Positions 1 to 9,012 of a stretch of 64,000 bases of DNA are shown here, piece after piece. Origin of the DNA: Sulfitobacter sp. D7 (GTDB lineage Bacteria > Pseudomonadota > Alphaproteobacteria > Rhodobacterales > Rhodobacteraceae); the NCBI RefSeq assembly GCF_003611275.1, contig NZ_CP020694.1:372001-436000 (forward strand), read 5' to 3'. The notes under the pieces were generated by a model that searched no databases, was not told where the DNA came from, and saw nothing but the letters and a program-made list of their open reading frames with translations. The translations under genes and the position numbers were made by a program. The stretch's first letter is position 1; every line of letters starts with the position of its first letter.

Positions 1-105
1 CCGTTTCAGAAAGACGGCATTTTTGGCGCGCATGTGGTGATCCGGGGCAGCGATCCGGGGATGGTCGAAGCGGCGATGGTCAAGCTCAAGGCCGCCTTCG
101 CATGA
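1..105 (+). CDS. C-terminal end of a CinA-like (competence/damage-inducible A, molybdopterin-binding fold) protein, partial
   Basis: An open frame enters from the left edge and ends at the TGA at 103-105. The 34 visible residues run from PFQKDGIFGAHVVIRG to KLKAAFA. A GAHVVIRGSDP-type strand followed by a helix is what the end of the short alphaproteobacterial CinA-like MoaB/Mog-fold proteins looks like, but the fragment is too short to be sure. The stop overlaps the ATG of the next gene (ATGA), so the two are probably cotranscribed. Any domain carrying an active site lies outside the window. Confidence 0.5.
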   Translation, partial: PFQKDGIFGAHVVIRGSDPGMVEAAMVKLKAAFA

Positions 106-818
106 GCGAGGCGCAGGCGTTTTTCGACGCGGGCGACGCGACATGGCCCGCCGCGCGGCGGTTTGATCACGGGCCATGGACCCTGCGCGAAGGGCAGGGC
201 GGCGGGAAACGGGTCTCGGTGGCGACAGCGCGTGGGGCGATAACCGACGCCGACATTCCGACCGCCGAAGCGGCGATGCGCAAGATGGAGCAGCGCCCGC
301 TTTTCATGGTGCGTGCGGGCGAAGATGATCTCGACGCGCTGCTGGCCGCGCGGGGCTACGGCGTGGTCGATCCGGTCACGGTGCTGAGCGCGCCGATTAC
401 CCGGCTGACAGATGTGCCGATGCCCCCGGTCACCGCCTTTTGCATCTGGGAGCCGCTGGCGATCATGGCCGAGGTCTGGGCCGCCGGCGGGGTCGGCCCT
501 GCGCGTCTTGCCGTGATGGACCGCGCGGCGACCAAAACAGGCATCCTTGCGCGCTGGAACGAGAAACCGGCGGGCGTGGCCTTTGCCGGGGTGCACGAGG
601 ACATCTGCATGGTGCACGCCGTCGAAGTGCTGCCGCATCAACAGCGCCAAGGTGTGGCCACTTGGATCATGCGCGCCGCCGCCCATTGGGGGCAGGCCCA
701 AGGGGCTAAGCGGCTTTCGGTGCTCTGCGTGGATACGAATGTCCGCGCGCAGGCGCTTTACGCCAAACTGGGCTTTGCCCCGGTGGGGCACTATCATTAC
801 CGTCAAAACACCGAGTGA
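102..818 (+). CDS. GNAT family N-acetyltransferase
   Basis: This 238-residue protein belongs to the GNAT acyl-CoA-dependent N-acetyltransferases. The acetyl-CoA loop is visible at about residues 179-185 (Q-Q-R-Q-G-V-A, the R/Q-x-x-G-x-G/A signature), followed by the helix of motif A and a C-terminal YAKLGF segment typical of motif B. The N-terminal 100 residues are a less conserved half that may be a degenerate second GNAT repeat. The substrate cannot be read from the sequence. The ATG overlaps the upstream stop, and the next gene starts 11 nt after this stop, which suggests one transcription unit. Confidence 0.85.
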   Translation: MSEAQAFFDAGDATWPAARRFDHGPWTLREGQGGGKRVSVATARGAITDADIPTAEAAMRKMEQRPLFMVRAGEDDLDALLAARGYGVVDPVTVLSAPITRLTDVPMPPVTAFCIWEPLAIMAEVWAAGGVGPARLAVMDRAATKTGILARWNEKPAGVAFAGVHEDICMVHAVEVLPHQQRQGVATWIMRAAAHWGQAQGAKRLSVLCVDTNVRAQALYAKLGFAPVGHYHYRQNTE

Positions 819-829
819 AGGATAAGACC

Positions 830-1399
830 ATGGCCAACGACATGCCCACCGCCCTTGATCTGCCGATGGTCGATCCGCTGCCCGAAGCGACGCAGAAGTA
901 TTTCGACATCTGTCAGGAAAAGCTCGGGATGGTGCCGAATGTTCTGCGGGCCTATGCCTTTGACATCGACAAGCTGAACGCTTTTGCGGGCATGTATAAC
1001 GATCTGATGCTGGGCGATAGCGCGCTCAGCAAGCTTGAGCGTGAGATGATCGCGGTGGCGGTGTCCTCGGTCAACAAATGCTACTACTGCCTTGTGGCCC
1101 ATGGGGCTGCAGTACGCGAAATGTCGGGCGATCCGCAATTGGGCGAGGCGCTGGTGATGAACTACCGCGTGGCCAAGATTACGGCCAAACAACGGGCCAT
1201 GCTGGATTTCGCGGTAAAGCTGACCGAGGCCAGCGCCAAGGTCGAGGAGGCCGACCGTCAGGCGCTGCGCGATGCGGGTTTCACTGACCGGGATATCTTT
1301 GACATCGCCAGTGTGGCCGGGTTCTTCAACATGACCAACCGGGTGGCCAGTGCCACCGACATGCGCCCGAACGACGATTACCACGCGCAGGCGCGATGA
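830..1399 (+). CDS. AhpD-like / carboxymuconolactone decarboxylase family, peroxidase-related enzyme
   Basis: This 189-residue alpha-helical protein has the AhpD-type redox motif C84-Y-Y-C87 followed by H91 (CYYCLVAHG), as in the peroxidase-related CMD subfamily. In that family the CxxC pair and nearby His take part in thiol-dependent peroxide reduction; the physiological reductant here is unknown. I chose the ATG at 830 because a GAAGGA ribosome site sits at 817-822; a GTG at 815 in the same frame is less likely since it lies inside the end of the upstream gene. The end overlaps the next start by 4 nt. Confidence 0.85.
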   Translation: MANDMPTALDLPMVDPLPEATQKYFDICQEKLGMVPNVLRAYAFDIDKLNAFAGMYNDLMLGDSALSKLEREMIAVAVSSVNKCYYCLVAHGAAVREMSGDPQLGEALVMNYRVAKITAKQRAMLDFAVKLTEASAKVEEADRQALRDAGFTDRDIFDIASVAGFFNMTNRVASATDMRPNDDYHAQAR

Positions 1400-2349
1400 G
1401 CCGGGCGCGGGTTGCTGCGGCTCTGCTCGGGGTGCTGCTGGCGGCTCCCGCGGCGGCGCTTGAATTGGCGCTGCCCAGCACCGCGCGCCTGACGGCAGAG
1501 CGTAACACCGCGCCGGACCGCTATGCCGCGCCCGTGGGTGTCTATGCCGAAGGGCAGGTGGCGCGGGTCAATGTGGATGGCAGCGTGCGCCGCGCTGCGT
1601 GGCGGATGGACACGCCGGGGCTGACCGCCTTGCAGGTGATGCGCCCGCTGCGGCGGCAGCTGGGCGAGGCGGGCTTTGACGTCGTGCTCGACTGTGCTGC
1701 GCGGGAATGCGGCGGCTTTGATTTTCGCTTTGCGGTGGAGGTGCTGCCGGGGCCGAACATGTATGTGAACCTGCGGGCTTTCCACTTCATCACCGCCCTG
1801 CGCCGGGGCGAGGACGGAACGCCGACCGAGGCGATCAGCATCCTTGCCAGCACGGCGGCGACCTCGGCCTATGTGCAGATCATCCAAGCCCGCAGCGGCG
1901 ACGCGCCCGAAGGGGAAAGCACCCCCATCACGCCAGAGGCGACTGCCGAGGTGCCGCTTGCCACTGCGACGGGCGATTTCGCAGAAACCCTGAAGGTCGA
2001 CGGCCATCTGGTCCTCAACCGGCTGGAGTTCGAGACCGGCACCTCCGCGCTTGGCCCCGGCCCCTTTGCCACACTTGAGCGGCTAGCCGAGTTGCTCAAG
2101 GCCGAGCCGGATCTGCGCGTGGCGCTGGTGGGGCATACCGACGCGGTGGGCAGTCTGGATGCCAACACCGCCCTGTCGCGCAGACGGGCCGAGGCGGTGC
2201 GGGACCGATTGGTGCAGAGCTATGACGTAGCCCCCGGCCGGGTCGAGGCGCAGGGTGCGGGCTATCTCGCGCCGCGGGCCAGCAACCTGACCGAAGCGGG
2301 CCGCGAGCAGAACCGCCGGGTTGAGGTGGTGGTGCTCTCTGCCGAGTAG
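1396..2349 (+). CDS. OmpA-domain outer envelope protein
   Basis: The 317-residue product begins with a signal peptide (basic MSRAR, then a Leu/Ala-rich core ending near AAPAAALE). Residues about 205-315 form an OmpA/MotB peptidoglycan-binding domain: an LEFETGTSAL start, the VGHTDAVGS loop, an SRRRAEAVRDRL helix and an NRRVEVVV end. The middle part (about residues 30-180) matches no family I recognise. It probably sits in the periplasm or outer membrane and binds diaminopimelate-containing peptidoglycan. It overlaps the AhpD-like gene by ATGA and meets the Lrp regulator gene tail to tail at 2351. Confidence 0.85.
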   Translation: MSRARVAAALLGVLLAAPAAALELALPSTARLTAERNTAPDRYAAPVGVYAEGQVARVNVDGSVRRAAWRMDTPGLTALQVMRPLRRQLGEAGFDVVLDCAARECGGFDFRFAVEVLPGPNMYVNLRAFHFITALRRGEDGTPTEAISILASTAATSAYVQIIQARSGDAPEGESTPITPEATAEVPLATATGDFAETLKVDGHLVLNRLEFETGTSALGPGPFATLERLAELLKAEPDLRVALVGHTDAVGSLDANTALSRRRAEAVRDRLVQSYDVAPGRVEAQGAGYLAPRASNLTEAGREQNRRVEVVVLSAE

Positions 2350-2350
2350 G

Positions 2351-2782
2351 CTATTTCGTGACCGTCATCTGGGTGGCCAGCAGCAGGTTCGTCTCGCTAG
2401 AACTCACCCCCTGAATGCGGCGGATTTGGCCCAGCACGCTGTCCAATTCTTCGACGGTCTCGGTCCCCGTTTCGACGATCAAATCCCATTTGCCATTGGT
2501 CGCATGGATCGCCTGCACGGCGGGCATGCCCGCAAGGATACGCTTGATCCGGTCGGTGCCCGCCCCTTCGATGGCCAAGAGCGTATGACCCCGGATCGGG
2601 CTGTGGCGCATGTCTTCTTTCAGGATCAGCGTAAAGCCCAAGATCGCGCCGGAACTGACCAGACGTTCGACCCGCGCGCGGACCGTCACACGCGACAGGC
2701 CCGTGGTGGCGGCCAGCGCGGAATAGGACATGCGCGCGTCGCGCCGCAGTTCTGCGATGATCTTGTTGTCGATCTCGTCCAT
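2351..2782 (-). CDS. Lrp/AsnC family transcriptional regulator
   Basis: This 143-residue regulator has an N-terminal winged helix-turn-helix (MDEIDNKIIAELRRDARMSY, then the LSRVTVRARVERL recognition region) and a C-terminal RAM/AsnC ligand domain (about residues 65-143). The frame stays open well upstream, but the MDEID start is typical of the family and matches its normal length of about 145 residues. It is divergent from an MFS transporter 124 bp away, so it may control that transporter in response to an amino acid. The effector is unknown. Confidence 0.9.
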   Translation of the reverse strand: MDEIDNKIIAELRRDARMSYSALAATTGLSRVTVRARVERLVSSGAILGFTLILKEDMRHSPIRGHTLLAIEGAGTDRIKRILAGMPAVQAIHATNGKWDLIVETGTETVEELDSVLGQIRRIQGVSSSETNLLLATQMTVTK

Positions 2783-2906
2783 GGGGGATCCCGTTTGCTT
2801 TGTTGAATAGGGTTTACGGCAGCGCGGGCAAGCTGGCCAGCCTTTGGGGATGCGCAATTGACGGCGGCGGGGAAACCCATAATCTGCCGCGGAAAGGATT
2901 TCCTCC

Positions 2907-4148
2907 ATGCAAAGCCGCGCGCCCCTGTTCACACCGGTCCTGATGGTCGGTTGTATCATCATCATGGTCAGCTTCGCCGTGCGGGCCTCTTTCGGTGTCT
3001 TCCAGATTCCGATTGCCGAAGAATTCGCATGGGCGCGCAGCGAATTCTCCCTCGCCATCGCGATCCAGAACCTCGCCTGGGGCATCGGGCAGCCGATCTT
3101 TGGCGCGTTGGCCGAAAAGATCGGCGACCGAAAGGCGATCATCATCGGCGCGGTGGTCTATGCGGTGGGGCTGCTTTTGTCGGCCAATTCCGCCACTCCA
3201 ATAGAGCATCAAACCTATGCTTGGCTGGTGGGGTTTGGCATCGCGGGCACGGGCTTTGGCGTGATCTTGGCCGTGGTGGGCCGCGCCGCGTCGGACGAGA
3301 ACCGCTCCATGTCGCTGGCCATCGCCACGGCGGCGGGCAGTGCGGGGCAGGTCTTTGGCGCGCCGGTGGCAGAGTGGATGCTAAGCTTCATGTCGTGGCA
3401 GATGACCTTTGTCTGCTTCGCGGGCGTGATCCTTGCGATGTTGCTGACCCTGCCGATGATGCGCGCGCCTGCGATGGCCAGCCGGGCCGAGCTTGAGGAG
3501 TCGATGGGTCAGATCCTTGGCAAAGCCTTCCGCGATCCGTCCTATACGCTGATCTTTCTGGGCTTCTTCTCCTGCGGGTATCAACTCGCCTTTATCACCG
3601 CGCATTTCCCGGCCTTTGTGACCGAGATGTGCGGCCCGATTTTGGCCGGAGGTGTGCTGCATAACATCGGCATTACCACCACCTCGGCGCTTGGCGCAGT
3701 GGCGATCTCGCTCATCGGGCTCGCCAATATCGCGGGCACCTTGCTGGCGGGCTGGGCGGGCAAACGCTATTCCAAAAAGTACCTGCTGGCGGGGATTTAC
3801 GTTGGGCGCACGGTGATCGCAGCGGCCTTTATCATGTTCCCGATCACCCCGGTGACGGTGATCCTATTCTCCGTCGGTATGGGCGCGCTGTGGCTGGCGA
3901 CGGTGCCGCTGACCTCGGGCCTTGTCGCGCATATCTACGGGCTGCGCTATATGGGCACGCTTTATGGGATCGTCTTTTTTAGCCACCAGTTGGGCAGCTT
4001 CCTTGGCGTTTGGCTGGGTGGGCGGATGTATGACATCTATGGCAGCTATACCGGCGTTTGGTGGGTCGGCGTGGCCGTGGGGGCGTTCAGCGCCGTGGTC
4101 CATCTGCCGATCCGCGAGAAACGGTTGGAGGGGCTGGTGACCGCTTAA
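2907..4148 (+). CDS. MFS transporter
   Basis: This 413-residue polytopic inner-membrane protein has about 12 predicted transmembrane helices, with the MFS loop 2-3 signature present as GALAEKIGDRKA near residue 70. Fold and length fit the oxalate/formate antiporter-like or monocarboxylate MFS branch, but the substrate cannot be assigned. An AAAGGA-type ribosome site precedes the ATG. The gene is divergent from the Lrp/AsnC regulator and its last 4 bases overlap the convergent cyclodeaminase-like gene. Confidence 0.88.
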   Translation: MQSRAPLFTPVLMVGCIIIMVSFAVRASFGVFQIPIAEEFAWARSEFSLAIAIQNLAWGIGQPIFGALAEKIGDRKAIIIGAVVYAVGLLLSANSATPIEHQTYAWLVGFGIAGTGFGVILAVVGRAASDENRSMSLAIATAAGSAGQVFGAPVAEWMLSFMSWQMTFVCFAGVILAMLLTLPMMRAPAMASRAELEESMGQILGKAFRDPSYTLIFLGFFSCGYQLAFITAHFPAFVTEMCGPILAGGVLHNIGITTTSALGAVAISLIGLANIAGTLLAGWAGKRYSKKYLLAGIYVGRTVIAAAFIMFPITPVTVILFSVGMGALWLATVPLTSGLVAHIYGLRYMGTLYGIVFFSHQLGSFLGVWLGGRMYDIYGSYTGVWWVGVAVGAFSAVVHLPIREKRLEGLVTA

Positions 4149-5059
4149 CGCGCCCGCCAACGCTCAAGGATGTGGCGCGCGGTCATCAGGTCCAAATGCG
4201 CGCCGCCGCCGTTCTTGAACAGGGTAATTTCATCGTCGCTTTGGCGGGTGAAGACCTCAAGGTCGTAGTAATCCGCGATCAGATGGTCGCGGGTGAGGGT
4301 GCCTGCCTCAAGCGGAATGTTGATTTCGCCGATATGGCCGATCGTGGTGTCGAAGCTGTCGACAAAGACCCGCGACCGCAACAGCGCCGTGTCGTCCACC
4401 TCACGCATGTCGGGGCGGTAGGCACCGATGAGGTCGATATGCTGGCCGGGTTGCAGCCAATCGCCCTTGATCAGCGGGTCGGTCGACATGGTGGCGGAGG
4501 TGACGATATCGGCGGCGCGCACCGCCTGCTCCAAATCGGTCGCCACGTTGATCTTAAGCTCCGCGGCCATCGCCTCGGCGTTCTTCGCGGTACGGTTCCA
4601 GACCGTGATACGGGCCTGCGGGAAGGCGGCGGAATAGGCGGCGTGCAGGGCGCGGCCTTGGGTGCCCGCGCCGACGATCAGGATGTTCTCGCTGTCGGGT
4701 CGCGCCAGCCGCCGCGCGGCCAGCAGGCTGTCACCAGCGGTTTTCCATTTGGTGACGAGGTGGAAATCCACGATCGCGGCGAGCGTGCCGGTTTCGTCAT
4801 CAAAGAGGGACACGCCGCCGTTGACCATCGGTACCTCGCGGTCGGGATTGCCGGGGAAGATCGTGGCGGATTTCACCGCAATGCCCAGCCCGTCGATCCA
4901 TGCCGCGCGGCTGAGCAGCGTGTCCTTGCCGCGATAGAGGAAAGTGTCGCCAATCTCGGCCTTGGGCAGGTCATGGCCCGTGGCCAGCGCGTCGGTCAGG
5001 GCGATCCAATCCAGCTGCGCTTCGCCTTCGTCGAAGGAGATGTTGGGGATGTCGGTCAT
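4145..5059 (-). CDS. Ornithine cyclodeaminase / mu-crystallin family dehydrogenase
   Basis: The 304-residue protein has the NAD(P)-binding glycine motif GAGTQG at residues 130-135 and the conserved KTAGDS segment (107-112). It also has K63 in the AVKSA strand and D227-type acidic residues of the C-terminal part of the fold. Family members act as ornithine cyclodeaminase, alanine dehydrogenase or pyrroline-2-carboxylate/ketimine reductase; these cannot be told apart here. It overlaps the HAD gene start region by ATGA (5056-5059), with the HAD gene upstream in the same operon, and ends against the MFS gene. Confidence 0.87.
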   Translation of the reverse strand: MTDIPNISFDEGEAQLDWIALTDALATGHDLPKAEIGDTFLYRGKDTLLSRAAWIDGLGIAVKSATIFPGNPDREVPMVNGGVSLFDDETGTLAAIVDFHLVTKWKTAGDSLLAARRLARPDSENILIVGAGTQGRALHAAYSAAFPQARITVWNRTAKNAEAMAAELKINVATDLEQAVRAADIVTSATMSTDPLIKGDWLQPGQHIDLIGAYRPDMREVDDTALLRSRVFVDSFDTTIGHIGEINIPLEAGTLTRDHLIADYYDLEVFTRQSDDEITLFKNGGGAHLDLMTARHILERWRAR

Positions 5060-5676
5060 GCGGCCTCCTCCCGGTTTAGCACTCCGGCGGCGACAAGACG
5101 GTCGGCCCAGCCCTGCGGCCCGGTGAAATGATGCGTCTGCCAGCCGCGCGCGGCGGCGGCGGCGATGTTGTCGGCGCGGTCGTCGGTAAAGAGCAGCGCT
5201 TCGGGCGGCAGGCCGCTGCCCTGCTCCACGGCCTGATAAATCGATGGCACCGGTTTGATCATGCCCAGGTGGCCCGAGATGAAATCGCGGTCGAACTCGC
5301 GCAGGAAAGGGTAGTGCGTGGCGGCAAGATCATAGCTTTGGATGCCAAAGTTGGTGAGCGAGAAGACCGGCACGCCGCGCGCCTGAAGCGCCTTCATCAG
5401 CCGCAGGGAGTGGTCGATCACCGGCGCGGCCATGTCGATCCAGCGGTCATGCCAGAGGCGGATTTCGTCGCCCCACTCGGGCGTCGCCTCGGCCATGGCA
5501 TAGATCGTGTCGCGGAAGTTTTCGCCGCTGTCGACGCGGTCGTTCATGCCGTGCAGATCGACGGCATCGAACATGGCGCGGCGGCGGTCTGCGCCGATGA
5601 CGCTGTCGTAGAAGCGTTCCGGTTGCCATTCGATCAATACGTTGCCGATGTCGAAAACGACCGCCTGAGGTGTCAT
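5056..5676 (-). CDS. HAD-IA family hydrolase
   Basis: This 206-residue haloacid dehalogenase-fold phosphatase has motif I as VFDIGNV (nucleophile D9), motif II as FSLTNFG, motif III lysine in MIKPVPSIYQ and motif IV in LLFTDDRADN. The D-x-G-N form of motif I is seen in YihX/YfnB-type sugar-phosphate phosphatases and in some dehalogenases. The open frame continues 82 codons upstream, but MTPQAVVFD places motif I at the usual distance from the start. It is the first gene of a two-gene operon with the cyclodeaminase-like gene. Confidence 0.88.
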   Translation of the reverse strand: MTPQAVVFDIGNVLIEWQPERFYDSVIGADRRRAMFDAVDLHGMNDRVDSGENFRDTIYAMAEATPEWGDEIRLWHDRWIDMAAPVIDHSLRLMKALQARGVPVFSLTNFGIQSYDLAATHYPFLREFDRDFISGHLGMIKPVPSIYQAVEQGSGLPPEALLFTDDRADNIAAAAARGWQTHHFTGPQGWADRLVAAGVLNREEAA

Positions 5677-5699
5677 ATCACTTGCCCTATCAATTCCTA

Positions 5700-5721
5700 A
5701 ACGCGGGGCTAACCCCGCGTT
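5700..5721 (-). terminator. Hairpin between yaiI and the HAD gene
   Basis: A perfect 9-bp stem (AACGCGGGG at 5700-5708, CCCCGCGTT at 5713-5721) with a 4-nt loop overlaps the yaiI stop codon. Read on the minus strand it is followed by only a short T-rich tract (TTTAGGAATT), so it may be a weak terminator or a processing hairpin. Confidence 0.45.
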
Positions 5722-6161
5722 GCCGCGCGCAATTCCCGCTCCAATGCCTCTAGGAAGCGGGAGCGGTCGGCCTTTGTAAACCCCTTGCCGCCGCCTTGGC
5801 GAAAAGGGTCGGCGGCGCGCAGGTCGGTCATCAGATCGCGGGTTGCCAGAACGTTGCCGATGTTGGCCTGCGTGAGGGCCTCGCCGTTGTGTTTCAGCAC
5901 CCTTGCCCCGGCTTCCACGCATTTCGCGGCCAGCGGGATATCCCCCGTCACCACCACATCGCCTTTGCCGCAGCGGTCAGCGATCCACATGTCGGCGATG
6001 TCGGGCCCGTCAGGCACGATCACCACCTCGACCAGTGGGTTTTGCGACATGCGCAGGCCGCCGTTCGAGACGAGGAACATCTTGACCTTATGGCGGGTCG
6101 CCACCCGCTCGGCTTCGGCTTTGACGGGGCAGGCGTCGGCGTCGATGTAGAGCGCGGTCAT
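5709..6161 (-). CDS. yaiI: YaiI/YqxD family protein (DUF188, PIN-like)
   Basis: The 150-residue protein fits the YaiI/YqxD (UPF0178) family in length and sequence: an N-terminal DADACPVK motif, the GPDIADMWI segment and the VVTGDIPLA strand, which supply the conserved acidic residues of a PIN-like nuclease fold. No biochemical function is established for the family to my knowledge. It follows the S-formylglutathione hydrolase gene with only 3 nt between them and is probably cotranscribed with it. Confidence 0.9.
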   Translation of the reverse strand: MTALYIDADACPVKAEAERVATRHKVKMFLVSNGGLRMSQNPLVEVVIVPDGPDIADMWIADRCGKGDVVVTGDIPLAAKCVEAGARVLKHNGEALTQANIGNVLATRDLMTDLRAADPFRQGGGKGFTKADRSRFLEALERELRAATRG

Positions 6162-6164
6162 GGC

Positions 6165-6998
6165 TTAACCCGCATAGAGCGCGTCGGCGTGGAAGGCGAC
6201 GTGATCTTCCATAAAGCTCGCCACGAAGAAATAGCTGTGGTCATAGCCCGGCTGCATACGGAAGCTGCCTTGCTGGCGTTTGGCGGCCATGGCCTCGGCC
6301 AATGCTTCGGGTTTCAGCAGGTCGAGGAACTGGTCGCTGCCGCCTTGGTCGATCAGGATCGGTCCGTCGAAACCCTTTTCGCGCATCAGCAGGGTGCTGT
6401 CGTGTTTCGTCCAAGTGCTTTCATCCGACCCCAGATAGGCGCTGAGTTGCTTCTTGCCCCAATCGCTCGACGTCGGATGGGTGATCGGCGCGAAGGCCGA
6501 GACGGAAAGGAAGCGCCCCGGCAGGTTCATTGCCAAGGTCAGAGCGCCGTGGCCGCCCATTGAGTGCCCGGTGATGCCCTGCCGCTCCATATCGATGGCG
6601 AAGTTTTCAGCCAGCAAGCCGGGCAGTTCATCGGCCAGATAGTCCCACATCTGGTAGTGTTTGGCCCAAGGCTCCTGCGTGGCGTTCACATAGAACCCCG
6701 CGCCTTTGCCGAGATCGTAAGCGTCGTCATCTGCCACATCCTCACCGCGCGGCGAAGTGTCGGGGAAGACGACCGCGATGCCGTGCTCGGCTGCCCAAAG
6801 CTGCGCGCCCGCCTTGGTCATCGCGTTCTCATGGGTGCAGGTCAGGCCCGAGAGATACCACAGCACCGGCACCGGGCCGTCCTGCGCCTCGGCGGGGAGG
6901 AAGAGGCCGAAGGTCATGTCGCAGCCGCAGGCGTCGGAGTTGTGGGAGTAAACCCCCTGCGTGCCACTGAAACAGGCGTTTTCCGAGATGGTTTTCAT
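6165..6998 (-). CDS. fghA: S-formylglutathione hydrolase
   Basis: The 277-residue protein is a full-length esterase D/FghA family enzyme that hydrolyses S-formylglutathione to formate and glutathione, the last step of glutathione-dependent formaldehyde oxidation. The nucleophile elbow GHSMGG carries S146; the acid and His come from the LIDQGGSDQF and GYDHSYFF segments. The oxyanion-side LSGLTCTHEN motif is also present. An AAAGGA ribosome site precedes the ATG. The usual partners (adhC, gfa) are not adjacent. Confidence 0.93.
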   Translation of the reverse strand: MKTISENACFSGTQGVYSHNSDACGCDMTFGLFLPAEAQDGPVPVLWYLSGLTCTHENAMTKAGAQLWAAEHGIAVVFPDTSPRGEDVADDDAYDLGKGAGFYVNATQEPWAKHYQMWDYLADELPGLLAENFAIDMERQGITGHSMGGHGALTLAMNLPGRFLSVSAFAPITHPTSSDWGKKQLSAYLGSDESTWTKHDSTLLMREKGFDGPILIDQGGSDQFLDLLKPEALAEAMAAKRQQGSFRMQPGYDHSYFFVASFMEDHVAFHADALYAG

Positions 6999-7026
6999 GG
7001 CAGCGTTCCTTTCGAACTTGAATGTG

Positions 7027-7956
7027 TCACAGGGCCGAAACCCAGCCTACGACAAGGCTGACGGTCACGATACTGACAGTGGTTGAGACGAGAATGGCGG
7101 CAGAGACCCGCTGAGGTGCTACGCCATAATGTTGGGCGAGCATATAGACATTGCCCGCCACCGGCAGTGCTGCGGCGGCGATGATGACCCCGGCTTTGTA
7201 GGGATCGACGCCGAAAAGAAACAGCGCACCAAAGGCCACGAAAAGCGGGTGCAGCACGAGTTTGCAAAAGGTCAGCCAGCCCGCGATCTCGATCCGCTCG
7301 GCGGATTTGGAAGCCAGCGACGCACCGATGGCAAAGAGCGCCCCGGGGGTGGCAGCCCCGCCGAGGATGGCGAGGAATTCGTTCAGCGGCACAGGGATCG
7401 GGATGCCGAAGCCCGACCAGAGGAACCCCAAGGTGATGGCGACGATCATCGGGTTTTTCAGCAGCCCCAGTCCCACGATCTTGAGCGTCGCCAGCCGCAA
7501 CTGCCCCTCGCGGGAGCCGGTGATCAGGATCACGATGAGGCTGGAAAAGATGATCATGTCGACGGTCAGCGCCAGCAGCACGGGGCCGATCGCCTCTGGC
7601 CCCAGAAGCAGCGTCAGCATCGGCACGCCCAGAAACCCTGTGTTGCCGATCACGGCGCATTGCGCCTCGATCCCGTTGGTCGCCACATCCAGCCCGCGCA
7701 GGAAGCCGACGAGGCTGGCAATGGCATAGACGAACGCCGTGCCCCAAAGATAGGCGGCGACAAGGCGGCTGTCCCAAACCTCGGCCAGTGAGAGATTGGC
7801 GGAAAAGCGGAACAGCATCGCCGAGAGGGCGAAATAGAAAACGAATTTGGTGAGATAGGCCGTCGCTTCGGCTGAGAAAAACCGCGTGCGCCCGGCCCAG
7901 TAGCCAAGGCCGATCAGCGCAAAGAACGGCAGGGTTTTCAGGAAGATCGCGACCAT
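7027..7956 (-). CDS. AEC family (auxin efflux carrier-like) transporter
   Basis: This 309-residue inner-membrane protein has about ten predicted hydrophobic helices, with the family's typical N-terminal FALIGLGYWAGR segment and the conserved NTGFLGVP motif in the middle crossover region. AEC members export or import organic acids such as malonate or malate, but the substrate here is unknown. It lies 28 nt upstream of fghA on the same strand, so readthrough is possible. Confidence 0.87.
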   Translation of the reverse strand: MVAIFLKTLPFFALIGLGYWAGRTRFFSAEATAYLTKFVFYFALSAMLFRFSANLSLAEVWDSRLVAAYLWGTAFVYAIASLVGFLRGLDVATNGIEAQCAVIGNTGFLGVPMLTLLLGPEAIGPVLLALTVDMIIFSSLIVILITGSREGQLRLATLKIVGLGLLKNPMIVAITLGFLWSGFGIPIPVPLNEFLAILGGAATPGALFAIGASLASKSAERIEIAGWLTFCKLVLHPLFVAFGALFLFGVDPYKAGVIIAAAALPVAGNVYMLAQHYGVAPQRVSAAILVSTTVSIVTVSLVVGWVSAL

Positions 7957-8011
7957 GGGTCAAGCATTAGCCAGCCCGCCCTTGGGGTGCAATGGGGCAT
8001 GGCTCTCTGCC

Positions 8012-8986
8012 TTACCCTGAGCCGATCAGCACCCCGGCGGCAAAGACCAATGCGCCGCCCAGCACCACTTGGAACGCGGCGCGAAAGAAGGGTGTTTCCA
8101 TGAACTTATTCTGGATCCACGCAATGGCCCAAAGCTCTACAAAGACGACGATGATCGCCACGACAGTTGCGGTCCAGAAGTCGGTGATCAGGTAGGGCAG
8201 CGCGTGGCCCAGCCCGCCCACCGTGGTCATCACGCCCGAGGCTACCCCGCGTTTGATCGGAGAGCCGCGGCCCGACAGTTCCCCATCGTCCGATGCCGCC
8301 TCGGTGAAGCCCATTGAGATGCCCGCCCCGACGCTCGCCGCAAGGCCGACGAGGAAGGTCGTCCAAGTGTTATGGGTGGCAAATGCGGTGGCGAAGATGG
8401 GGGCGAGGGTAGAGACAGACCCGTCCATCAGACCCGCCAGCCCCGGCTGGACCCATGTCAGCAAAAACTGCCGATGCGCGCGGCTGTCTTCGTCGCTGCG
8501 GCTGTCGGTGTTAAGGTGTTTCTCGGTCAAATCCTGCGCGCTGCCGTGGTGGCCTGCCTCGGCAGCGGCCAGATCGCCCAGCAGTTGCCGTGTCGCCGCG
8601 TCTGACGTGCGCGCGGCGGCGGCATGGTAGAACCGCTCGGCGTCTTGTTCCATCGCGGCGGCCTCTTGTCGGATACGCTCTAGCGACAGGTTCTCGATCA
8701 GCCAGACCGGGCGGCGCGCGTAGTAGCCCGAGACATGCTCGCGCCGGATTAGCGGGATGACATCCCCAAAACGGGCGCGGTGCAGGTCGATCAAGCGGCG
8801 GCGGTGTTCGTTCTCCTCCTCGGCCATCCCGTCAAAGACGGCGGCGCTGTCGGGGTATGCCTCGCGCAGCCTTTCGGCATAGTCGCGATAGATGCGCGCG
8901 TCATCCTCTTCAGAGGAGATGGCCAGCGCCAGCACCTCTTGTTCGCTCAGGTCTTTGAAACGTTTGCGGTTGAGGGAAAATCGCAT
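8012..8986 (-). CDS. mbfA: Membrane-bound ferritin MbfA (erythrin/VIT1 fusion)
   Basis: This 324-residue fusion has an N-terminal ferritin-like four-helix domain (about residues 10-165) with the iron-ligand pattern E-x-x-H in EEENEHRRR and the second AAEAGHH helix. The C-terminal VIT1/CCC1-type membrane domain (about 170-320) has hydrophobic helices and the GISMGFTEAASDDG segment. In rhizobia and Agrobacterium MbfA exports iron and protects against iron and peroxide stress under Irr control. A GGAG ribosome site precedes the ATG. I infer the same role here. Confidence 0.9.
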   Translation of the reverse strand: MRFSLNRKRFKDLSEQEVLALAISSEEDDARIYRDYAERLREAYPDSAAVFDGMAEEENEHRRRLIDLHRARFGDVIPLIRREHVSGYYARRPVWLIENLSLERIRQEAAAMEQDAERFYHAAAARTSDAATRQLLGDLAAAEAGHHGSAQDLTEKHLNTDSRSDEDSRAHRQFLLTWVQPGLAGLMDGSVSTLAPIFATAFATHNTWTTFLVGLAASVGAGISMGFTEAASDDGELSGRGSPIKRGVASGVMTTVGGLGHALPYLITDFWTATVVAIIVVFVELWAIAWIQNKFMETPFFRAAFQVVLGGALVFAAGVLIGSG

Positions 8987-9012
8987 CGAGAAGGCTCCGT
9001 GGTCTGCCCCTC